Below, piece by piece: positions 15,677 to 24,917 of a stretch of 64,000 nt of DNA. The notes beneath the pieces are model-generated. The model was given only the letters and a program-made list of their open reading frames with translations, made no database searches and was not told the DNA's origin. The position numbers and the translations under genes are program-made. How positions within the stretch are numbered: the stretch's first letter is position 1; each line of letters starts with the position of its first letter. The DNA comes from JABCZS01 sp041660525 (GTDB lineage: Bacteria; Pseudomonadota; Gammaproteobacteria; JABCZS01), in contig JBAZWD010000006.1 in NCBI GenBank assembly GCA_041660525.1, positions 62,001-126,000 on the forward strand, read 5' to 3'.

Positions 15677-18600
15677 TTATTTGACAAATGTTGCCACACT
15701 GCCTGCAGTTACATAAGCAGTATTTTCTTGCTGTTGTTTGGCAATATTTTCTGCTTGTTTTTCCAAGAATTTTTGAAAGGCTTGCCCCATCGCACCTGGC
15801 TTAAGTGCGGGCGCAGTGCTAAGATGTTGCTTATCCATTTCAACTTTAATCGACTTATTTTTTACAGCTTCTAAAAATTCATCTTGGGTTAGAGTGGTAA
15901 ACTCTTTGCTAAAATTACCTTTTTCATCAAACACTAATTCATGGAAAGCAAATACGGAGTTAAGACTGAGTGTCCCATCTTCACGCGTACATAATTTTGC
16001 TACTTCCATCATTTTATGAATTTGCTTTAATGCCGCATGCACTTGCGCTGTGCTACCCCATACTGCGCCAGTTTGCCTATTATAATTACCCGCGCCAATA
16101 TCGCCGATAATAATATGTGCGCCTGTATCTTTTGCAATTTTTGCAATAATATCTTGTCCTGGCCACATATAACCCCAGAAAAATGACGCCCCATGATTGC
16201 CAGTGAGTACGTCAATTTCAAATGAGTTCAAACGCACATGTTCAACACGCTCTGTACCCAATGCTAATGCGCTCATTATATCCGCATCCGTAAAACCAAA
16301 ATCACGTTTTAAAATTTGCGCAAGTGGAATATTTTTCTCGCGCACACAAGCTAAATTGAGTAATGGCAAAGAAATATTTTTACCGGTTTTAATCCGAATA
16401 TCTTCTTCTGTAACGCAATGCTCAACTTGTAAACGTGGATTTTTTTCCAAAATACGTTTTTTAATAATGCTGCCGTCAGATGCAATCAATAATTCTACTG
16501 TACATAAACCACGATAACCAATGTCAGACATTTCTTTACCTAATTTATCAATAGCTGATCGCGTATCAGATATCACATCCGCGGGATAATCTCCTTGAAT
16601 AACATTCATTTCATTCGTTTTAGCTTTAATGTGTTGCGAGGTACAATCACGCGTGCCCAAAACTATTGCGCCCATGTCATTGACTACCAGCTGCACTTCG
16701 AGGTGTCTGGTTTTGCCGCCAATAAATTCCTCAATCAACATCTCGCCGCTCTTAAATTCTGTTTCAGCTAAACCAATATTTTTACAAAGTTCTGTAACAA
16801 AAGATTGATATTGATGTTTTTCATCGATAATAAAATGATGAATCCCATTGCCACCACCACCCAGTGTGGCTTTAATCATCACATCACCACCGATTTTGGC
16901 AACTTCGTCATATTCATGTTGTAGTTTTTTATGCAAGGAATGAGTTGGATTAAATCCACTTGCAATATACTCTTGAATTTGTGCAGAAGAAAACAGAGGC
17001 AATTTGAAGTGTTTAGGATTAAACTCAGGCACTACTTTATCTATCATTTCGCGACACGTAGCTTTGCCACCGACAATGCGCATAGGATTACTTGGCGGTC
17101 CTACAAACACCACATTAGAGGGTAATTGAGTCTCAAATGCATTTACAAAGTCTGCACTTTCAGATACAAATCCCCAGCCTGGATGATAATAAATTGTTTT
17201 ATCTGGATTATCATTCGCGAGCTTAAGAAGCGCACTAATGATTGATTTCTCATCATCATATTTAGTGATTACTATTTTTTCTGAGTCTTTGGCATGCTTA
17301 ACTAAATTAGTGTCTTTATCAGTTGCTGCATATAAAAGACGCACATCATAATTAGCTTGTGTTAAATCTGTTAATAATTTGATACCACTCGTATCACGAT
17401 TACCTATCACCTGAATTTCGTTTTCGTGTCCTTGTTTTGCCTCTTCGGTGAGGGATAAAGGTGGTCCAAAATATCCACGTTTTTGTAACTCCTTCATTAA
17501 ATCATATTCAGCAGCATTGGCAGGTTCGTATTTTGCGACTTGTTGATCCATTTCTTTTTGCATATCACTAATCTTGTCCATAAGATCTACGCTGTCTTGT
17601 CGATATTTGTGCAAACTCGCTTCTATCGGAGATGGATCAATTTTTTTGTTATTGACAGTAATGTTTTGTTGCTGCGCGATAATTGGTTCTTCTTTTACAT
17701 AAGATACTAACAGAGCATCTTTTTCAACCATATCTCCCGCTTTTATCGTTACTTTATCTATTATGCCAGATATACTCGCTTTAAAAGTATTATAGATTTT
17801 CATTGCTTGCAGAACAAAGAGCTCATCTCCAACCTTTACTTCATCACCAGGTTTAACGGATACTGACTCAACACGAGCACCCATGAATGCGTTAATAGTA
17901 ATCGCTTCAATCTCTTCACGTTTATGATGAGATTGTTCATGAAAATTAATTTCACTTTGAGAATTATTGAGTTGCGTTAACTGCTGGGCAAAAAAATCAA
18001 GGGCCATATCGTGTCTGCGTTTATTGAAGGTAATATAATATTCACCTTTATTTTCCTTGCTACGGATTATTTTATTTTGGAAGTTATATAAATCCTCATA
18101 AATCTTATCCATGCCTTGCTTATTGTCACTGACTAGCGCGGCTTCTATAATGTCTAAATTTACTTTCATAAATACTAATACCGAACGCCAAATTTCTAGA
18201 CGTTCTTTTTCTTGTACTAACTGCGTATAATCGTACAAGGTATCTAGTGATATTTTCCCTTGCTGCATTTGCGTTAATCTTATTTCCATTTCATCCGCAA
18301 CAGGATTTTTACCTTTTTTGGTTTTCGCCAATGCACGCAAGTAACCTGCTTTATCGCCTTGATAATTTTTGGGATCAGGTTCACGTAACCATGGTTTTTT
18401 AAGCGCTGCCTCTAAGCGATTAGGATCGCCTAATTCAAGTGCCCAAGTGATATGCGTTTGAATAGCACGCTCTTTTAATATTCTTTGAATCACAGCATCA
18501 GGCTGTCCTTGAAACTCATGATTAACTGCTTCGATTTGCGTTTGCGTAGGTTTAATTAAACCCTCTTTATCTAATCTTTCTACAACCGAGCGCGCTTCTT

Positions 18601-20194
18601 TGTGTTTTGGTTCTATATCTGTTAATAATTTTGTACGTCGTCCCAATTTTTCTCTAATCACAGGATGTACTTGCGCAGTAGTTTCAATACCCATTTTGCG
18701 TAAAGTATCAGCTGGCATTTCACCGCGCAAAAACTCCTTTACAACTCCACTTAAATTATTTAAGAATAATTTTTCAACTTCTTCATTAGATAAATCTTGC
18801 AAAAGAAGTTTTATCATCTCATCATTAGACATACCCGATTTTAATTTTTTGCCACCTTCAGCTAAATTATTAATTAAGTTATTAATTAAATTTAATGCGG
18901 CGATTTGTTTATTCTGAAATCCGGGTGTCACTGCAAATGGGTAACCCATTAATTTTGCAACTGCTTTTAAGCCATTACCCGCAAGCAATAATGCATCTCG
19001 CTCATTTAAGCCTAATTTTTTGCCCAGTTCTGCATGAGTGACCGCATCGCTAAAACTTGCAAACGCGCCGCCTGGAATATCAAAGTCACGTAATTCTTCG
19101 CCTGAAAATAACGATTCAACACGGCGCACGCTGTATTTTTTCGCAACTTTTAAGGCAATTGCACCCATTTTATCGAGTTTTGCGGAGTGTGATGGTTTTA
19201 TACCAAGATCTATACCTATTTCATTACAGGCTTTATTTAAATCGCGTAAGCTCACAAATCCTGTATTGCGATAAGCATTTTCACCTACGTATTCTGATTG
19301 GTATGGATCGCACTCTACTGTATCAATAGCGATTGGATAATCTTCTTGTTTACAGATTTTAATTGCTTCTAAATAAGCTGCTTTTGCACAACCGGTATCA
19401 TGTAAATGTAAACCGATAGGAATTTCTGTGCCAAGATCTTTTTGCAATTCTTTTAATTTTTTGATGATAGCAGGTAATAATTCAGATACTGCTTTTGCAT
19501 CGAGTTGTCCTATCATATCTTTTAAACTGATACGGGATTCATTGATAGGTAAGCCAGCAGCAAGTAATGCATTGTATGAGTCTTCTACTTTTTTAAGGTA
19601 TATTGCATTTGGATAGAATGGGCCCTTACCATAGGGAATTGCACTTTCTGCATTGATTAGATATTCTACGCTGTTGCCTAGTTCATCTTTATATTCACCG
19701 CGGCGTAATTTGCCAATGATATTGAATGTGGATTGAGCTTCTTCAATAATGCCTTGCGAGTCGAATACTTTTATATTTAAGAATTTTTTTATTTTTTCTT
19801 TGACTTTTTCAGCATATGCAGGATTTGCAGTATCTTGTGCTAATTGTTTGATAATGTGTTCAATATCTTCTTCGCTCATCGGCGCGAGCATAAACACATT
19901 GGCAGAGCGATCAAGCGGACGAAAAGCTGTATGCGGTGCATATTTACGTAGAATTCTATAAACTTCCATGAAGTCACGATTAGTAAATTCAGCCGTGACT
20001 TGTGGGTGCGCACCGCCTATTTCGTAATCATCATAAATAATGGAAGCTTCATCGTCATTTAAACTTTCTGCAACTAACTCGTCCCAGAGTTTTAAAAACT
20101 CCAATACATCTTCATCATCTAGCGGAATACGATTGCCGTAAAGTCCTTGTACAAAATCCCTATAGACATTGGTAGTAATTAATTTAAACGCCAT
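15677..20194 (-). CDS. Biotin-dependent carboxylase with permuted domains (CT-BCCP-BC)
   Basis: This 1505-residue protein contains the three modules of a pyruvate-carboxylase-type enzyme, but in an unusual order. Residues 1 to about 500 form a pyruvate/oxaloacetate-type carboxyltransferase barrel, with SLKDMIG (Lys225, the carbamylation site) and HLHDTG (His263, His265). The biotinyl domain lies near 765-830 with AMKI (Lys799 the likely biotin site). The biotin carboxylase ATP-grasp is C-terminal, with YHPGWGFVSES, GGGGNG at 1112-1117 and LQVEH near 1255-1259. Ordinary pyruvate carboxylase is BC-CT-BCCP. The first carboxyltransferase strand reads ITTNVYRDFVQG instead of the usual DTTxRDAHQS, so a metal-binding Asp is not at its place. 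Pyruvate to oxaloacetate is the simplest guess, but the substrate is open. The start has an AAGGAA site; the gene is transcribed alone. Confidence 0.85.
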   Translation of the reverse strand: MAFKLITTNVYRDFVQGLYGNRIPLDDEDVLEFLKLWDELVAESLNDDEASIIYDDYEIGGAHPQVTAEFTNRDFMEVYRILRKYAPHTAFRPLDRSANVFMLAPMSEEDIEHIIKQLAQDTANPAYAEKVKEKIKKFLNIKVFDSQGIIEEAQSTFNIIGKLRRGEYKDELGNSVEYLINAESAIPYGKGPFYPNAIYLKKVEDSYNALLAAGLPINESRISLKDMIGQLDAKAVSELLPAIIKKLKELQKDLGTEIPIGLHLHDTGCAKAAYLEAIKICKQEDYPIAIDTVECDPYQSEYVGENAYRNTGFVSLRDLNKACNEIGIDLGIKPSHSAKLDKMGAIALKVAKKYSVRRVESLFSGEELRDFDIPGGAFASFSDAVTHAELGKKLGLNERDALLLAGNGLKAVAKLMGYPFAVTPGFQNKQIAALNLINNLINNLAEGGKKLKSGMSNDEMIKLLLQDLSNEEVEKLFLNNLSGVVKEFLRGEMPADTLRKMGIETTAQVHPVIREKLGRRTKLLTDIEPKHKEARSVVERLDKEGLIKPTQTQIEAVNHEFQGQPDAVIQRILKERAIQTHITWALELGDPNRLEAALKKPWLREPDPKNYQGDKAGYLRALAKTKKGKNPVADEMEIRLTQMQQGKISLDTLYDYTQLVQEKERLEIWRSVLVFMKVNLDIIEAALVSDNKQGMDKIYEDLYNFQNKIIRSKENKGEYYITFNKRRHDMALDFFAQQLTQLNNSQSEINFHEQSHHKREEIEAITINAFMGARVESVSVKPGDEVKVGDELFVLQAMKIYNTFKASISGIIDKVTIKAGDMVEKDALLVSYVKEEPIIAQQQNITVNNKKIDPSPIEASLHKYRQDSVDLMDKISDMQKEMDQQVAKYEPANAAEYDLMKELQKRGYFGPPLSLTEEAKQGHENEIQVIGNRDTSGIKLLTDLTQANYDVRLLYAATDKDTNLVKHAKDSEKIVITKYDDEKSIISALLKLANDNPDKTIYYHPGWGFVSESADFVNAFETQLPSNVVFVGPPSNPMRIVGGKATCREMIDKVVPEFNPKHFKLPLFSSAQIQEYIASGFNPTHSLHKKLQHEYDEVAKIGGDVMIKATLGGGGNGIHHFIIDEKHQYQSFVTELCKNIGLAETEFKSGEMLIEEFIGGKTRHLEVQLVVNDMGAIVLGTRDCTSQHIKAKTNEMNVIQGDYPADVISDTRSAIDKLGKEMSDIGYRGLCTVELLIASDGSIIKKRILEKNPRLQVEHCVTEEDIRIKTGKNISLPLLNLACVREKNIPLAQILKRDFGFTDADIMSALALGTERVEHVRLNSFEIDVLTGNHGASFFWGYMWPGQDIIAKIAKDTGAHIIIGDIGAGNYNRQTGAVWGSTAQVHAALKQIHKMMEVAKLCTREDGTLSLNSVFAFHELVFDEKGNFSKEFTTLTQDEFLEAVKNKSIKVEMDKQHLSTAPALKPGAMGQAFQKFLEKQAENIAKQQQENTAYVTAGSVATFVK

Positions 20195-20318
20195 GATGAT
20201 TTCCTTATAGAAAAAAATAAAATCATCTTATGGGAAAAAATTGATTCAATGCAACTAGCTATAATAGTTTGTGAATGTTTATTTAAAAATAAAGTTTGTT
20301 AAGATTTTATTAAGAATT

Positions 20319-21230
20319 TTAATATACTTGCGCTTGACCTTCAGGGCGAGTTTTAAAACGACGATGTTGCCAAAGATATTGCTCCGGATACATTCTGATC
20401 ATATGTTCTAAAATCTGATTAATTTGTATAGCATCTTGCACATAATCTCCCGATGGGAAATTTTCTAAAGGTGGTAATCCGATAAAACGATAACCATTCC
20501 CTTCGCGAAATTGAAAACCGGGAATGACAACCGCATTACTCATTTTCGCTAAACGCGAAAGTCCTGTGACTGTGGCAGTCGGGATACCAAAAAATGGTGC
20601 AAACACACTGTGTTTCGCGCCGTAATCTTGATCCGGTGCATACCAAATCGCTTCACCTTTTTTAAGTGCGGCAACCATACCGCGAATATCGCTGCGATGA
20701 AGGACGCCATGAAAATGCGCTTTACGCTGTTCTAATACTAAATGATCAATTAATTTGTTTTTAAGTGGACGATATGTGGCATGCATAGGTACTAATTTTG
20801 CTGCTAAATATCCGGCTAATTCTAAAGATGCAAAGTGCGCGCCCATAATGATAATGCCACGCTTTTGCGCCAATGCTGCATTCACATATTCCATGCCGTC
20901 GACTTTTACTTTGTTCACTAATTTTTCTGGATGACCCAAAATAGTAACCGACGCTTCGATAGCACCTAAACCGACTTCTGCAAAACTTTGTTTCGCAATT
21001 TTTTTAACGTGCTGTTCAGAAAATTCTGGAAAACATAAACGAATATTGGTGATCGCAATATGTCGGCGCTTGGGCATTATATAATAAACACAACGACCAA
21101 ACGCACGACCAACGATTTGTTGAACTTTAAAAGGCATGCGCGCAATCAGATAAGCAAAAGCTAAACCTATCCAAGTGACAAAATAGCGCGGTCTTAGAAA
21201 TTCCTTCATGACCAACCTAAACTTTATCAA
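20319..21230 (-). CDS. lpxL: Lipid A biosynthesis acyltransferase (LpxL/HtrB family)
   Basis: This 303-residue protein has the family's HX4(D/E) catalytic motif at HFASLE (His132, Glu137), WYAPDQDYG, and the C-terminal YLWQHRRFKTRPEG. A membrane-anchoring hydrophobic stretch (WIGLAFAYLIARM) is near the N-terminus. It adds a secondary acyl chain to Kdo2-lipid IVA at the inner membrane. The first start overlaps the upstream gene by 14 bases; Met8 at 21209 would be a non-overlapping alternative. LpxL and LpxM cannot be told apart with certainty from sequence alone. Confidence 0.9.
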   Translation of the reverse strand: MIKFRLVMKEFLRPRYFVTWIGLAFAYLIARMPFKVQQIVGRAFGRCVYYIMPKRRHIAITNIRLCFPEFSEQHVKKIAKQSFAEVGLGAIEASVTILGHPEKLVNKVKVDGMEYVNAALAQKRGIIIMGAHFASLELAGYLAAKLVPMHATYRPLKNKLIDHLVLEQRKAHFHGVLHRSDIRGMVAALKKGEAIWYAPDQDYGAKHSVFAPFFGIPTATVTGLSRLAKMSNAVVIPGFQFREGNGYRFIGLPPLENFPSGDYVQDAIQINQILEHMIRMYPEQYLWQHRRFKTRPEGQAQVY

Positions 21231-21657
21231 GTAAACTTAAAGTATTACTGCGAAACTTTAAAGGATCAGCAATAATAGGAATCGGTGTTTGTATGCCGCC
21301 GATACCATTGATCGTCAATGTACCAAAATTAAAAGCGCGGCCCACAAGACTTTGATTCACAGTTAAACTTTCAACGCGAGATAAACTCAGTTCTATCGTA
21401 TGACGTTGTATCCAGCCAAATTTGGCAATCACGCGTTTATTGGTCAGCGCAAGCTCCGTGGTTAAATAATAAATTAAGTCTTTTAACGTCGCATAAATCC
21501 CTACTGCACCTAATGCCATAGCCATCATCAAATAGTTATCCATTAATAACAAGGCCGCTAACAACATCATCACATCCAGCACAAAAATAAACCAATGGAT
21601 TTGCGCTTTTTCGATAATGGTTTCGCCAGGCATTAATACGGTTTCGACGTAATTCAT
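21217..21657 (-). CDS. PH-domain (DUF304/bPH2-like) membrane protein
   Basis: The 146-residue protein opens with VLMPGETIIEKAQIHWFIF, has two adjacent hydrophobic segments (residues about 22-60) and a C-terminal half TTELALTNKRVIAKFGWIQRH followed by LSRVESLTVNQSLVGR and FGTLTINGIGG, all typical of bacterial PH (bPH2/YdbS-like) proteins. Their role is unclear. It is translationally coupled to the lipid A acyltransferase downstream, which suggests an envelope connection. Confidence 0.85.
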   Translation of the reverse strand: MNYVETVLMPGETIIEKAQIHWFIFVLDVMMLLAALLLMDNYLMMAMALGAVGIYATLKDLIYYLTTELALTNKRVIAKFGWIQRHTIELSLSRVESLTVNQSLVGRAFNFGTLTINGIGGIQTPIPIIADPLKFRSNTLSLLDKV

Positions 21658-21777
21658 AGATGATCCTTATAATGTTCACAAGGGTTGAGTGTAACAATTT
21701 TTCGTGTATGGTCGCAAATTATTAGCATGAATATTTTATGTTATAATGTAACATTACTTACTATAAAAAAAATTGAC

Positions 21778-22548
21778 ATGCCTTATATAACAATAAACAA
21801 TCAAGAACTATTCTATAAAAAACAAGGTCTTGGCGATGAGATGGCTTTTTTTAGCCCAGGCTTGCTGATGACGAATGATTTATTTTCAAAACAAATCGCT
21901 TTTTTTGAAAATAAATATCAATGTATTAGCTATGACCATCGTGGGCAAGGACTAAGCAAAAATGTAACGACCACTAACCTATCTTTAGAAGATTTATACG
22001 AGGATACGGTAAGTTTAATTGAGCAGTTAGCGGATAAGCCTGTACATTTTGTAGGGCAATCCATGGGTGGTTTTATTGGTATGCGTTTGGCGCAAAGGCG
22101 TCCTGAACTCATCAAAACACTCACATTAGTTGCCAGCAGTAGCAAAGTAGATGATTGGTTATTTAACTTAAAAATTCAACTCCTCATGCTTGGATTACGT
22201 ATGGGCTTAAATACCGTGGTAGCCGAATCCATTTGCCATACGATTTTTGCTAAGGGTTGCGAACATGAATTTTGGAAACAACAGTTTTTGAGCCTGGATT
22301 CTTCTGCGAACAATAATATAGCGGCTATCAATAAACGTGCGGGATTCACGCAATATCTTCAACAAATTCAAGTGCCAACGCTCATACTCGCTGGAGAGAA
22401 AGATAAAATTTTCCCACCTCAAAACATGGAAGATTTATTGGCCATTCCTAATGCGCAATTCACCATTATTCCCAAAGCTGGCCACAGTCTTGGCTGGGAA
22501 AGTCCAACGCTTATCAATCAAGCACTGTTAAACTTTTGGACACGTTGA
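21778..22548 (+). CDS. Alpha/beta hydrolase
   Basis: From ATG at 21778 (MPYITINNQELFYKKQG) the product is 256 residues. It shows the hydrolase fold landmarks: SYDHRGQGLS, the nucleophile elbow VGQSMGG, an acid region ILAGEKDKIFPP and a histidine in KAGHSLGWE. This resembles 3-oxoadipate enol-lactonase and other small esterases; the substrate is not predictable. An upstream in-frame ATG at 21685 would add 31 residues lying before the conserved first strand, so it is unlikely. It is divergent from the PH-domain gene. Confidence 0.88.
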   Translation: MPYITINNQELFYKKQGLGDEMAFFSPGLLMTNDLFSKQIAFFENKYQCISYDHRGQGLSKNVTTTNLSLEDLYEDTVSLIEQLADKPVHFVGQSMGGFIGMRLAQRRPELIKTLTLVASSSKVDDWLFNLKIQLLMLGLRMGLNTVVAESICHTIFAKGCEHEFWKQQFLSLDSSANNNIAAINKRAGFTQYLQQIQVPTLILAGEKDKIFPPQNMEDLLAIPNAQFTIIPKAGHSLGWESPTLINQALLNFWTR

Positions 22549-22585
22549 TCTAGATACCCTGGGCAATTTATATTATCATCTCGTT

Positions 22586-23332
22586 ATGAAAACCTTAGAA
22601 CATTATTCTGCTGCCCCCGATTTACTTAAAGATCGCGTTATTCTCGTCACCGGCGCTGGCGAAGGCATAGGTAAAACCGCTGCAAAAACGTTAGCTGCGC
22701 ACGGTGCTACGATTATTTTATTAGGACGCACCATTCATAAATTAGAAAATGTGTATGATGAAATAAAAGCACAAGGATCACCTGAAGCGATTATTTTACC
22801 ACTCGATCTAAAAGGTGCGAATGTTGATGATTATCGCAATATCAGTGAACTCATCGAAAAAGAATTTGGGCGCTTAGATGGTATTTTACATAACGCTGCG
22901 GTTTTAGGCGGACTCACCACCGTAGAATTGCAAGATGTTAAAAAATGGCTGGATATTATTCAAACCAATTTACATGCACCTTTTTTGTTAACACAAGCGT
23001 TATTACCTTTACTTAAAAAATCAAAAGATGCACGCATTTTATTTACCGCGGATTCAGTGGGCATACACGGTAAAGCTTATTGGGGCGCTTATGGTGTCGC
23101 AAAAGCCGGGCTGATTAATTTTATGCAAATTTTGGCCGATGAATTGGAAATGAATACATCGATACGCGTCAATGCTATTGTTCCACCGGCAACCGCTACG
23201 CGTATACGCAAACAAGCTTATCCTGCTATTTTGCATGAGGCCATTCAAGATCCGAGTATTTATATGCATTATTATTTATATTTAATGGGTCCCGATAGTC
23301 GGGATGTTAATGGAGAGATTATCAGCATATGA
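22586..23332 (+). CDS. yciK: YciK-like short-chain dehydrogenase
   Basis: The 248-residue SDR protein has the cofactor loop VTGAGEGIG, HNAAVLGG and the catalytic pair in a YGVAK context (AYWGAYGVAKAG). The opening LLKDRVILVTGAG and the ending YLYLMGPDSRDVNGE match the YciK subgroup of SDRs common in gammaproteobacteria. Substrate unknown. Its stop overlaps the dapB start (ATGA type, 23329-23332), so the two are cotranslated. Confidence 0.88.
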   Translation: MKTLEHYSAAPDLLKDRVILVTGAGEGIGKTAAKTLAAHGATIILLGRTIHKLENVYDEIKAQGSPEAIILPLDLKGANVDDYRNISELIEKEFGRLDGILHNAAVLGGLTTVELQDVKKWLDIIQTNLHAPFLLTQALLPLLKKSKDARILFTADSVGIHGKAYWGAYGVAKAGLINFMQILADELEMNTSIRVNAIVPPATATRIRKQAYPAILHEAIQDPSIYMHYYLYLMGPDSRDVNGEIISI

Positions 23333-24051
23333 TTAAAATATTAATTTGTGGCGCGAACGGGCGTATGGGAAAAGAAGCGGTAAATGCCATTCACGAAGAT
23401 CCAGCATTAGAACTTATTGGTGTTTGCCTGCGTGGCGATAATTTATCCGATAAAATAAATCTGCATAGACCCGATGTGGTATTAGACCTGACAACGCCCG
23501 ATACGGTTTATCAAAACTGTGAAACCATTATCGCGCATAATGTTCGCCCTGTCATTGGCACCACAGGTTTAACTGCGCAGCAAATTGAGCATCTCCAACA
23601 ATTGTGCTTGCAAAAACAACTAGGCGGAATTATTGCACCCAATTTTTCTTTAAGTGTGATGTTAATGATTAAAATGGCCGCATTAGCCGCACAATATTTT
23701 CCACAAGCGGAAATTATTGAACTTCATCATGACAAGAAAAAAGATTCGCCTTCCGGCACTGCAATTAAAACTGCACAAGTTATCGCACAAAATCGTGTTC
23801 ACCCTGATATCAATGTTCCCTATCCAAATGAGCCTGCACGTGGTTCGATTGTTGAACAAACTCCCATCCATTCCGTGCGCCTCCCCGGCCTTATTGCGCA
23901 TCAGCAAATTATTTTCGGCGGCTATTATGAATCGCTTGAAATTAAACAAGATAATTTTGATCGCAAATCATTTATGCCGGGTGTACTCATGGCTTGTAAA
24001 AAGGTGCTTGAACTTAAGCACCTTGTTTATGGTTTGGAAAATCTCTTATAG
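23329..24051 (+). CDS. dapB: 4-hydroxy-tetrahydrodipicolinate reductase
   Basis: The 240-residue protein has the N-terminal NAD(P)-binding GANGRMGKEA, the IGTTGL turn, PNFSLSV and the catalytic segment ELHHDKKKDSPSGTA with the His-His and Lys of DapB. It catalyses the reduction step of the lysine/diaminopimelate pathway and so feeds peptidoglycan synthesis. The length is slightly short of the E. coli protein but complete. It overlaps yciK by 4 bases. Confidence 0.96.
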   Translation: MIKILICGANGRMGKEAVNAIHEDPALELIGVCLRGDNLSDKINLHRPDVVLDLTTPDTVYQNCETIIAHNVRPVIGTTGLTAQQIEHLQQLCLQKQLGGIIAPNFSLSVMLMIKMAALAAQYFPQAEIIELHHDKKKDSPSGTAIKTAQVIAQNRVHPDINVPYPNEPARGSIVEQTPIHSVRLPGLIAHQQIIFGGYYESLEIKQDNFDRKSFMPGVLMACKKVLELKHLVYGLENLL

Positions 24052-24060
24052 GCAATGATG

Positions 24061-24094
24061 AAAAAGCATAATAGATTATTCTTTTATGCTTTTT
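24061..24094. terminator. Bidirectional terminator between dapB and tetR-type gene
   Basis: AAAAAGCATAA (24061-24071) pairs perfectly with TTATGCTTTTT (24084-24094) around a 12-base loop. The A-rich and T-rich ends give a T tract on both strands, suiting the two convergent genes. Confidence 0.75.
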
Positions 24095-24109
24095 CGTTAG
24101 GTCAAAAAC

Positions 24110-24721
24110 TTACACGTATTCTTCCACTTTCTCAATTTTTTTACTGGCATTTTTAGTCTGCGCTATCTTATCTAGATAGTTGCTCAAAGTAGATTTTAAT
24201 TGAGTGAGTATTTTTGGATCATTAAAGGTATTGGTTAATAAAGCATTACCTTGCACAGTTGCTACAAATTGTACGGCTAAGCTGCGAGAAGCATCACCCA
24301 TGCCCATGCTATGGAATTGCTTTTCAGTCCATAATACTGTATCTAGCAGCAATTTTGCTGCAGCATCTGCAAGTAATCCACCTTCTTTGGCCAACTCTTG
24401 GCATAAACCTCCGATAGGGCAACCACTTTTAGCTGTTTCTTCAGCGTTATCAACTTCAAATTGCACATAAGCTAATAAGCGATCTTTGGCATTTGCTGAT
24501 GCTTCAAAAGCTTGTAGCGCTTCATGCAACTCACGGCCACGATTAATAATCACTGCTTCACCAATAGCTTCTTTAGTTTTATAGTAATAGTATACGTTAC
24601 CTAATGGCACATCCGCTTCTTGAGCAATATCCGCTAGGGTTGTTAAATTAAATCCTTGTCTATGAATTAAGGCTTTTGCTGCGTCAACTAAGCGAACGCG
24701 TTTGTCAGTTTTTCTTGGCAT
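24110..24721 (-). CDS. TetR family transcriptional regulator
   Basis: This 203-residue protein starts MPRKTDKRVRLVDAAKALIH and has the TetR helix-turn-helix TTLADIAQEADVPLGNVYYYYKTKEA. The C-terminal part, with GCPIGGLCQELA, matches the AcrR/YxaF-like TetR_C group. It probably binds a small ligand. It is divergent from the polysaccharide deacetylase gene; an imperfect palindrome in the spacer (TCAA and TTGA arms, 24754-24771) could be its operator, but this is weak. The 196-base spacer holds no other gene that I can support. Confidence 0.92.
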   Translation of the reverse strand: MPRKTDKRVRLVDAAKALIHRQGFNLTTLADIAQEADVPLGNVYYYYKTKEAIGEAVIINRGRELHEALQAFEASANAKDRLLAYVQFEVDNAEETAKSGCPIGGLCQELAKEGGLLADAAAKLLLDTVLWTEKQFHSMGMGDASRSLAVQFVATVQGNALLTNTFNDPKILTQLKSTLSNYLDKIAQTKNASKKIEKVEEYV

Positions 24722-24917
24722 GATTTTATTTCCTTATTTGTTACTTCTTAGCTTCAAGTTAACATAGTTGAATAAATGACACAATAAGAGATCACTGTGA
24801 CTTTGTGTGCGATTTAGCTTACAACGCATCAGTTAAAAAAAGCCTAGTTTCTCGTGATATCATGGCAAAATTAAATCCCCCTTTAATTAAATAATTTCGA
24901 CAAAATAGGATTGCCAA

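Noticed and set aside
24754..24771. TetR operator in the spacer before the deacetylase gene
   Set aside because: The palindrome is imperfect and short; it is mentioned only in the regulator entry and not listed as a feature.
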